Origin: JBDTCS01 sp039923455
GTDB taxonomy: Bacteria; Bacteroidota; Ignavibacteria; Palsa-1295
Reading direction: 5' to 3'
NCBI GenBank assembly: GCA_039923455.1
Contig: JBDTCS010000333.1
Location: 1 to 19,913, forward strand
DNA length: 19,913 nt
Every line of letters starts with the position of its first letter. Position 1 is the stretch's first letter. The position numbers were made by a program, and so were the translations under genes. Below the pieces are notes generated by a model. The model made no database searches and was not told where the DNA came from. It worked only from the letters and a program-made list of their open reading frames with translations. Of the stretch, positions 14,385-19,913 are shown piece by piece.

Positions 14385-16952
14385 ATGAGATTTCTACGCG
14401 CCTCTAATTCCATTCTACGAGTAGTTCTAATTGTGTCGGTTGCATTTGGTGTGCAGCGTGCGTTCGCGCAAGGCGAGCGTGAAGATGACATGCGCGAGAG
14501 GGCTCGATTTTTCTTTGATCGATTGACGAGCGGCCAAATCAAAGATCCGGCGACGATACGCAGAATCGGACTCGAATCGTTTCAAGCAATGGATAATCGT
14601 GCGGCGATGAAGGCCGAGCAAACCACAACGTGGCAATCGGTCGGCACCGGTACGAACGGCGCGACGAGCGGAAGACTTCGCGCGGTCGCATTTGATACCA
14701 TCGATGGAAAGACGGCCTATCTCGCTGCGGCGGTCGGGGGAGTTTGGAGGACGAATGATCTTACTGCGGCGAAAGTGCAATGGACTTCTATCGGAGATAA
14801 TTTGCCAACGCTCGTTTGTTCCGCAGTCGCGATCGCTCCGAATGATCACAACACGGTGTATATCGGTACCGGTGAAAATTATGCTGGCGATGTTGCACCG
14901 GATGGTCAAGGTGTTTTTAAATCTGTCGATGGTGGATTGAACTGGACGAATGTGCTCACAGCCAGTATTGTTGGCACTGCGATAAATGAGATCGCCATTG
15001 ATCCGAGAAATCCGAAATCCGTTTGGGTTGCCGCACCGGGTTCGTACTATCCGCTCACCGCACAATCCGATACCACAACCGCGCAAGGATTATTTCACAC
15101 AACGAACGGTGGCACAACTTGGCAACGTATTGATTTAGGGCCGTCGTTCTTTGCCGTTGCAGTTCGCATTGATCCTAAGGAGTCAAAGCGAATTTATGCG
15201 TGCGGATTTCATGGCGAGCTGTATCGTTCAGCCGATGGCGGCAACACATGGGATCCTGCTTCGATTAATATCACAACTACGCCCGTGAATCCGCAGATTG
15301 CGATCGCACCGAGTTCTCCGAATGTGATCTACTACGCGGCCGCCTCGCAGCCACGCTTTTGGGGTTCTGCCGGTATTTATCGAAGTGCAGATTATGGCGT
15401 GACATGGGTCTTAGTAAATCCTGCATCGAACACCTCGAACCCGGCATCGCCAACGTACAATTATCTCAAGTATCAAGGGTACTACGGAAATTCGATTGCA
15501 GTTTCGCCGATTAGTCCGGATGCGATTGTCGTGGGTGGAGTCGATCTATTTGTTTCGGTCGATGGTGGTGTGACACTTGAGAAGTGGACCGATTGGTCTG
15601 CTGCGGTTACTTCGATTAATTATTCGCATGCAGATGTGCATCAGATCATCGCGACAAAGACAGCGATCCTATCGTGCAACGATGGCGGATTAACGATAGC
15701 CGATTTGTCATTCCAAAATCTTCAAACGACACGATCTGCAAATCTGCCGACGTTAGAATTTGTTGGTATAGACGCAGATCAAATGTTAACAAAGTTCATT
15801 GGTGGTACGCAAGATAACGGTACTGTGGTCTCCAACAGAATCAATCCGTCTTGGACGAACACTCGTGGCGGAGATGGTGGCAACACATGGATGAGTCAGA
15901 GTGGAGATACTGCCTTTGCAACATACACGCGTACGAGTATTTATCGTACGAATAGTGGTGGCCTTACCTGGAGCGACAGTGCAAATCTTTATGTCAGTCT
16001 CGCTACCAATTCAAGTCTTGTTTCGGAATCTGCGCCGTTCTATGCTGCCTATGATGTTGCGCCGGACGCAAACATTATTGCATTCGGTGGAAATTCGCAC
16101 GTGTTCGTTTCGCGCAATGGAGGCAAAGATGGCTTCCTTCGTACCGGTTCACCTTCGATTGGGAAGATCACGTGTGTTCGCGTATCAAAATATTCTGCCC
16201 AAAATATGTGGGCAGGGACGACTGGGTTTATTGCGCGAAGCACGAATACCGGTGTGAGCTGGACGCTCGTCGCAACGCCTGCGATTGGAGATGTGACGGG
16301 CATCGTACAAGGTGCCGACGATAGAACGCTTTACGCTACCGTTGGCGGTTTGTCCGATGATCCGAGTGTGCGATTTCTCGTGAGTAATGATGGCGGCGTG
16401 ACCTGGTCGCATCCGGCCTATAATTTTCCAAGGGCCCAAGCGCACACAATCGCACGCACAAAAAAGGGTCAGCTTTTTGTCGGAACAGAATACGGTGTTA
16501 TCACTTCAAATGATAACGGTGTGCACTGGTCGCAATTCGGACTCGGGCTTCCGATCGTTCAAGTGCTTTCGCTTAAGGTGAAAGGACAAAACGACGAATT
16601 TCTTTTGGCTGGTACGATGGGACGCGGAGCTTACTGGATAGATATTCCGACTGCCGGCGTAGCCAAAAACATACCGATCAGTTTTTCGGTAGGGGAGTGT
16701 TTCCCAAATCCTGTCGCCGGACATGCGAACTCCGAATCCGAACTCCGCTTTACACTCACGCATGATCAGCTGACAACCGCGAGGCTCTTCGATGCGCTCG
16801 GTCATGAAGTGCTAACGCTCGCAAAAACGCATTTCACTTCCGGCGATCACACGCTACACATTCCAACAACGAATCTGACCACCGGCGAATACTTTATCAC
16901 GCTCGAGAGCGAAGGCTCTGCACTTGTGAGAAAATTAACCGTCGTGAAATAA
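14385..16952 (+). CDS. T9SS-secreted Asp-box/BNR beta-propeller protein, copy 2 (855 aa)
   Basis: I use the ATG at 14385, where a signal peptide begins (MRFLRASNSILRVVLIVSVA, ending QRAFAQ); the frame extends to a TTG at 14319, past a -7 promoter match. The architecture matches the preceding gene: FFFDRLTSGQIKD, NRAAMKAEQTTTWQ, AVGGVWRTND, then about nine Asp-box motifs (SVDGGLNW, TTNGGTTW, SADGGNTW, SADYGVTW, SNDGGVTW, SNDNGVHW and weaker ones). HADVHQII, GGTQDNGTVV and APFYAAYD are shared with copy 1. The T9SS type A module follows: GECFPNPVAGH, FDALGHEVL, TGEYFITL, ending RKLTVVK. Shared blocks along the whole length show a tandem duplication, now well diverged. No catalytic residues can be assigned with confidence. 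The protein probably acts at the cell surface or outside the cell. Confidence 0.9.
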   Translation: MRFLRASNSILRVVLIVSVAFGVQRAFAQGEREDDMRERARFFFDRLTSGQIKDPATIRRIGLESFQAMDNRAAMKAEQTTTWQSVGTGTNGATSGRLRAVAFDTIDGKTAYLAAAVGGVWRTNDLTAAKVQWTSIGDNLPTLVCSAVAIAPNDHNTVYIGTGENYAGDVAPDGQGVFKSVDGGLNWTNVLTASIVGTAINEIAIDPRNPKSVWVAAPGSYYPLTAQSDTTTAQGLFHTTNGGTTWQRIDLGPSFFAVAVRIDPKESKRIYACGFHGELYRSADGGNTWDPASINITTTPVNPQIAIAPSSPNVIYYAAASQPRFWGSAGIYRSADYGVTWVLVNPASNTSNPASPTYNYLKYQGYYGNSIAVSPISPDAIVVGGVDLFVSVDGGVTLEKWTDWSAAVTSINYSHADVHQIIATKTAILSCNDGGLTIADLSFQNLQTTRSANLPTLEFVGIDADQMLTKFIGGTQDNGTVVSNRINPSWTNTRGGDGGNTWMSQSGDTAFATYTRTSIYRTNSGGLTWSDSANLYVSLATNSSLVSESAPFYAAYDVAPDANIIAFGGNSHVFVSRNGGKDGFLRTGSPSIGKITCVRVSKYSAQNMWAGTTGFIARSTNTGVSWTLVATPAIGDVTGIVQGADDRTLYATVGGLSDDPSVRFLVSNDGGVTWSHPAYNFPRAQAHTIARTKKGQLFVGTEYGVITSNDNGVHWSQFGLGLPIVQVLSLKVKGQNDEFLLAGTMGRGAYWIDIPTAGVAKNIPISFSVGECFPNPVAGHANSESELRFTLTHDQLTTARLFDALGHEVLTLAKTHFTSGDHTLHIPTTNLTTGEYFITLESEGSALVRKLTVVK

Positions 16953-17222
16953 GATCGCGGGAGGAACGGCAAAGCATTTACCGTGCTACCGGGCGTAGTA
17001 ATGCTTGAATGGTAGGCGCAGGCTTTAGCCTGCGGGGTTGTCGCAGGCAGAATATTTGATCGTGGCGAGTTTCAGTCCACCCGGACCGCGCAGGCTAAAG
17101 CCTGCGGCTACCGGGCGTAGTAATGCTTGAATGGTAGGCGCAGGCTTTAGCCTGCGGGGTTGTCGCAGGCAGAATATTTAATGTGAGACACTCACAATAA
17201 AAACGATTGCGTTCGCACTCAC
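16953..17222. other. Convergent intergenic region, 270 bp
   Basis: The space between the plus-strand BNR gene and the minus-strand 405-aa gene is mostly filled by the REP-like cluster. Beside it, TGTGAG (17182-17187) and CTCACA (17191-17196) form a perfect 6-bp inverted repeat around ACA. No hairpin with a clear T-run was found, so termination here may rely on the palindromes themselves. Confidence 0.5.
16985..17179. repeat. REP-like cluster: two identical 73-bp copies plus an inverted element
   Basis: Bases 16985-17057 and 17107-17179 are identical over 73 bp, 122 bp apart. Each holds the palindrome CGCAGGCTTTAGCCTGCG (17017-17034 and 17139-17156). Between them, 17089-17106 carries CGCAGGCTAAAGCCTGCG, the same palindrome inverted, ending in GGCTACC, almost the complement of the GGTAGGC flank. 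The cluster lies between convergent genes, the usual place for REP/BIME-like repeats. Confidence 0.85.
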
Positions 17223-18440
17223 TTAAAAATGGAGGTCGACTTCTTCGTTGATAGCAGGTGGAAGCTTTCCCGTTTGATCCTCATACATTGCGCGATACGC
17301 TTGGTACTGAATGTTATCCGCACCGTTGTTCGTGATGAATGTAAGAATATGTTTCGCTGCACGATCGGGGTTTGCGGCCGTTGGATAGGACTTCAGGGTG
17401 TAGTTGTGAAACTTCTGGTCGATGTAGGCCAATGCTCGAAAGCCGTCGGCGCTTAGTTGTTCACCTCCCGCGGTTATGAATTTAATTTGTTTTGCTCGGC
17501 GTACCTGGGCGGAATCTGAGCCATACATGGGGTCGAGAATCGAATCCTTGAACATTTGCAATAGCTCCGCGTCCTTTTGTCCTGTCAGGAGATGCTGAGC
17601 GAAGGCAGATCGTAAGCGAAAACCTCGAACGTAAATATCCGCTTCACCGCTATTCGCAATGACTTCGATTTCTACTTTCCATGGAGTGGTGGCTGGGTCT
17701 TTAGTCGGCTCAATAGGGATAATCAGTGATGCCAATGCATACTTTTGTGGTGACTGATTTGGAAATCGTAAGAGGTTGGATTTTTCTGAAGTTGTGTTGA
17801 CGTATCCTTGATAGGAGTTATATGTGATCGGTATGGAATTGGAAGATGAAGGTGGTGTGATATCTACTCCATCCCGATTGTATATGTGATACTGCAAAGT
17901 GTATATGGTTGTAGCACCACCGAAATTCTGCTGATCGAAAGGGGTAAGTCGGTAGATAAAGTCGCAGTAGATTTGAGCCGGTTGACCGTCGGCCGCATAT
18001 CGAGCGTTCTCCACCTGCGTCTGGTAAACCCACAGTGTTGTATTATCTGTTGCTCCCTGATCCAACTGCAATACCGGTTTGCTCTCTCGTGCATGCGTAG
18101 GAAGAATGAACCATTCGCCGTGCATCAACCCGCCCGGAGTAGGATGCCGAAATTCCGCCGAGTTGTGTGCCCAAGCGAATCGGTCAATATCGATAGTCCT
18201 CCATTGCGATTTATCCGATGGGCTGGGTCCCATCGTATTACTCGCAAGAAAGAATCGTTTGTCCACTCCAGCCGGGTAATATACCTTTGAGCCTACCCAC
18301 TCGCGCTCGAGCACATCCTTCGTTTGTGCATAGTATGTTCCCATGCTTTGCGCAGAAACCTTGAATGTCAATCCAAGCGTGAGTATAGCAAATACTAAGA
18401 GTAAGTGGAATACGAGATGCTTGGCTAAGAAGTTTTTCAT
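17223..18440 (-). CDS. Secreted protein of unknown function (405 aa)
   Basis: The ATG at 18440 begins a long signal peptide (MKNFLAKHLVFHLLLVFAIL, ending KVSAQ near residue 31). The mature protein starts SMGTYYAQTKDVLEREWVG. The first two thirds look beta-rich, with PGGLMHGEWFILPTH, YTLQYHIYNRDG and WKVEIEVIANSGEADIYV, the last suggesting a beta-sandwich. The C-terminal third is more helical (LLTGQKDAELLQMFKD, VRRAKQIKF). It lacks a T9SS sorting module and ends EEVDLHF. That is unusual beside so many T9SS cargo genes, so it may be periplasmic or an outer-membrane partner, or a shortened member of a larger family. The gene upstream in the same direction ends 124 bp before it. A tandem repeat and palindrome lie just in front, suggesting its own regulated promoter. 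I do not recognise the family. Confidence 0.82.
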   Translation of the reverse strand: MKNFLAKHLVFHLLLVFAILTLGLTFKVSAQSMGTYYAQTKDVLEREWVGSKVYYPAGVDKRFFLASNTMGPSPSDKSQWRTIDIDRFAWAHNSAEFRHPTPGGLMHGEWFILPTHARESKPVLQLDQGATDNTTLWVYQTQVENARYAADGQPAQIYCDFIYRLTPFDQQNFGGATTIYTLQYHIYNRDGVDITPPSSSNSIPITYNSYQGYVNTTSEKSNLLRFPNQSPQKYALASLIIPIEPTKDPATTPWKVEIEVIANSGEADIYVRGFRLRSAFAQHLLTGQKDAELLQMFKDSILDPMYGSDSAQVRRAKQIKFITAGGEQLSADGFRALAYIDQKFHNYTLKSYPTAANPDRAAKHILTFITNNGADNIQYQAYRAMYEDQTGKLPPAINEEVDLHF

Positions 18441-18452
18441 AATTGGGTATGT

Positions 18453-18467
18453 ATGCCATCATGGCAT
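18453..18467. promoter_or_regulatory. Perfect palindrome in front of the 405-aa gene, operator-like
   Basis: ATGCCAT-C-ATGGCAT is a perfect 7+1+7 inverted repeat, 12 bp before the ATG at 18440 (minus strand). It would overlap the expected transcription start if the TACATTTTG copies just upstream act as -7 elements. A repressor site is a reasonable reading; a 5' leader hairpin with a 1-nt loop is not. Confidence 0.45.
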
Positions 18468-18470
18468 CGA

Positions 18471-18510
18471 TCAAAATGTAGAATCACTCAAAATGTAGAA
18501 TCAATCAAAA
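18471..18510 (-). repeat. 17-bp tandem repeat in the promoter region of the 405-aa gene
   Basis: Two 17-bp copies (18471-18487 and 18488-18504) differ only in the last base, and a 6-bp partial third copy follows (18505-18510). On the minus strand each full copy contains TACATTTTG, one base longer than the TAnnTTTG promoter core. The promoter half-site thus appears twice, 17 bp apart. A TTG on the minus strand about 22 bp before the proximal copy could act as a -33 element. Confidence 0.5.
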
Positions 18511-18533
18511 CGGAGCGGACTAGAAAAATTGTT

Positions 18534-18565
18534 AAAAAAAATTGTTACGGCTGTATTGTCTCAGC
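18534..18565 (-). terminator. Weak candidate terminator after the FG-GAP-like gene
   Basis: On the minus strand GCTG (18565-18562) can pair with CAGC (18553-18550) around an 8-nt loop, and eight T residues follow (18541-18534) after an 8-nt gap. The stem is only 4 bp, so this is tentative. Confidence 0.22.
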
Positions 18566-19913
18566 TATTCGACCTTGATAAATCTCGAAGTTATTCTATT
18601 CGCACCGTTCTGTAGCTCGACTTGATAGGTGCCGGTTGGCAACATCTCCACGTTGATACGCAAGCTCTGATTTCCAACGCTCTTCGTAAGCTCTTTTTTG
18701 AAAATAGATTGACCCAAGAGATTTCGAATCTCGACTGTTGTAGTGGCTGGGTTTGCATTGACATACGAAAGGAGAATTGTGTTACGTGCTGGATTCGGAT
18801 ACACCTCGAACTGAGTGGCGGTTGGTTTGGCTGTTGCTGTTACGCCCGCATGCACCGGAATCCGTTTCGAGCCATGGACTACTTGGATGGTGCCAACTCC
18901 TGTTTTGCCATGATCCATATCGTCGATCGTTTCATAATTCGGCATTCCGATAATCACATCTGTCAGATCGTCTCCATCGGCAGTAAGTGTATCGATTGTC
19001 AGTCGTCCGTAACCGGCAAAATGATCGACCGTATATTCAATGTCAGCATGATCATCGATGCCCTCACCCAGTACGTAAAATTGTATGCTCCTGTAATAGC
19101 CGTCGTCCGACCTGTACTGGCTCAATAGTACATTACGCCCGGTGCCTGTCATGTCTCCACAGCTTAGCACTTCCTGATCAAAATACCATCCGGTATACTG
19201 GGGGTTGTACCGTTCTGGAGGGTACATCAGTAACGCTGCAGAGTCGACGGTAATGCGGGGCGATGAGAGGGTCGACCCTCGAAAGATGTACGTCGGATGA
19301 ATCTTCGCGTGGGTGGGCAAGCTCAGGAGCAAGTCCTGGGAACGGTCTCCGGCCTGTTTGGGGAGGATTGAGGTGGAGATGGTTCGGACGTTATACCACT
19401 GCCCCAAAGTGTCTCCGTCCCCAACAGTCACAGAGAGGTTCTGCCACGCCGCCCACAGGGTATCGTACAGCATAGCGTGCGCGAAACGAGTAAGCGAAAA
19501 CGGTGGGTCATTTGTATAATGAAATAAGTTGCCATAGTGGTCACCTGCAATCAGATCCTTCCGTCCGGTTCCGCGCCAGTCTCCCTCGAATAGGGTGCGT
19601 GGTTCTCCGTCCTTCAGATCATAGGTTTGGTAAAATACTTCTGAGTCTCGAATCGCCCTTTTGCCTTGAGAGAATAACCTTGCACCCCCCTCAAAATAGA
19701 CGAAATAGTCTGAATCGAATTCGGGTGCCTTATTATTGAACACGCGTCCAATTCCAAAGACAATATCTTCGACACTATCCTGAGATATGTGGGAGCAATA
19801 GGGAGAGACCCGAAGATATTCAATATACCCACTATCGCGATCCGGAACCCTGAGATCGGTGTAACGACTTGAATCATACTCCCCCTTGCTGTCCGCCCAG
19901 TAGATTCTCGGGG
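18565..19913 (-). CDS. T9SS-secreted FG-GAP/integrin-alpha-like repeat protein (5' end outside window)
   Basis: The frame is open from the stop at 18565 to the right edge, giving 448 visible residues; a GTG at 19743 is internal, because coding sequence continues upstream of it (EDIVFGIGRVFNNKAPEFDS). FG-GAP-like blades are visible: DWRGTGRKDLIAGDHYGNL, CGDMTGTGRNVLLSQY and TADGDDLTDVIIGMPNYE. This D-x-x-G-x-x-D-L-(I/L)-x-G pattern fits the integrin-alpha/VCBS beta-propeller class, in which acidic loops often bind calcium. The C-terminal ~80 residues are a T9SS type A module (FEVYPNPARNTILL, EIRNLLGQSIFK, LPTGTYQVEL, ending SRFIKVE). The signal peptide lies outside the window. It is in the same direction as the 405-aa gene, 124 bp upstream of it, and could be linked in function. 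Substrate or partner is unknown. Confidence 0.88.
   Translation of the reverse strand, partial: PRIYWADSKGEYDSSRYTDLRVPDRDSGYIEYLRVSPYCSHISQDSVEDIVFGIGRVFNNKAPEFDSDYFVYFEGGARLFSQGKRAIRDSEVFYQTYDLKDGEPRTLFEGDWRGTGRKDLIAGDHYGNLFHYTNDPPFSLTRFAHAMLYDTLWAAWQNLSVTVGDGDTLGQWYNVRTISTSILPKQAGDRSQDLLLSLPTHAKIHPTYIFRGSTLSSPRITVDSAALLMYPPERYNPQYTGWYFDQEVLSCGDMTGTGRNVLLSQYRSDDGYYRSIQFYVLGEGIDDHADIEYTVDHFAGYGRLTIDTLTADGDDLTDVIIGMPNYETIDDMDHGKTGVGTIQVVHGSKRIPVHAGVTATAKPTATQFEVYPNPARNTILLSYVNANPATTTVEIRNLLGQSIFKKELTKSVGNQSLRINVEMLPTGTYQVELQNGANRITSRFIKVE

Noticed and set aside
14427..15086. A 219-codon minus-strand reading frame
   Set aside because: It lies wholly inside the second BNR gene, is rich in Arg and Ile as shadow frames often are, and shows no domain.
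11500..16952. Assignment of the BNR proteins as sialidases or xyloglucanases
   Set aside because: Asp-boxes are shared by many unrelated propellers, and I could not identify a catalytic set with confidence.
16985..17179. CRISPR array
   Set aside because: Only two long identical copies with an inverted element between them and no regular short spacers or cas genes; this is REP-like.
18471..18510. CRISPR or plasmid-iteron array
   Set aside because: The 17-bp units are directly adjacent without spacers, and no replication gene is near.

Overview
The window looks like chromosomal DNA of a free-living member of the Bacteroidota/Chlorobiota (FCB) group, possibly a Kapabacteria-like lineage. Three kinds of evidence support this. 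(1) At least five predicted secreted proteins have C-terminal modules of the type IX secretion system (T9SS type A) kind: a 'PNP' turn, a beta-sandwich of about 80 residues and a basic last strand. (2) Several start regions carry exact matches to the Bacteroidota -7 promoter element TAnnTTTG. (3) Clear Shine-Dalgarno sites are scarce. The lineage is inferred from style, not from a marker-gene tree. No phage, transposase, CRISPR array, rRNA or tRNA was seen.

Left part (1-5599, minus strand): three tandem paralogs with gaps of 4 and 18 bp, read right to left from a promoter near 5680. Each encodes a secreted protein with an N-terminal beta-propeller, a cohesin-like beta-sandwich and (in the two complete ones) a T9SS sorting module. 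The first gene of the operon has an extra Ig/ASH-like domain. The last gene runs off the left edge.

Middle-left (5600-8340, plus strand): a 360-bp divergent intergenic region, then a secreted protein of unknown function (331 aa), then a T9SS cargo protein with a helical middle region. The second gene has its own promoter, a leader with a terminator-like hairpin, and a strong intrinsic terminator behind it.

Centre (8372-11075): a DUF6687-like cytoplasmic protein on the minus strand, then the housekeeping pair pyrH (UMP kinase) and frr (ribosome recycling factor) on the plus strand. This is the only clearly core-genome segment.

Right part (11076-16952, plus strand): a 424-bp intergenic region rich in inverted repeats, then two tandem paralogs of about 860 aa. 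Both are Asp-box/BNR beta-propeller proteins with T9SS sorting modules.

Far right (16953-19913): a REP-like cluster (two identical 73-bp copies around an inverted element) between convergent genes, then two minus-strand genes. One encodes a secreted protein of unknown function with a tandem-repeat/palindrome promoter region. The other is an FG-GAP-like T9SS cargo protein whose 5' end lies beyond the window.

Taken together, the window is a surface/secreted-protein island built by local duplication of propeller proteins around a small housekeeping block. I see no convincing new defence, mobile or biosynthetic system. The most interesting points are the duplicated T9SS propeller families, the leader hairpin at 7158-7180, the operator-like palindromes, and the REP-like repeats.
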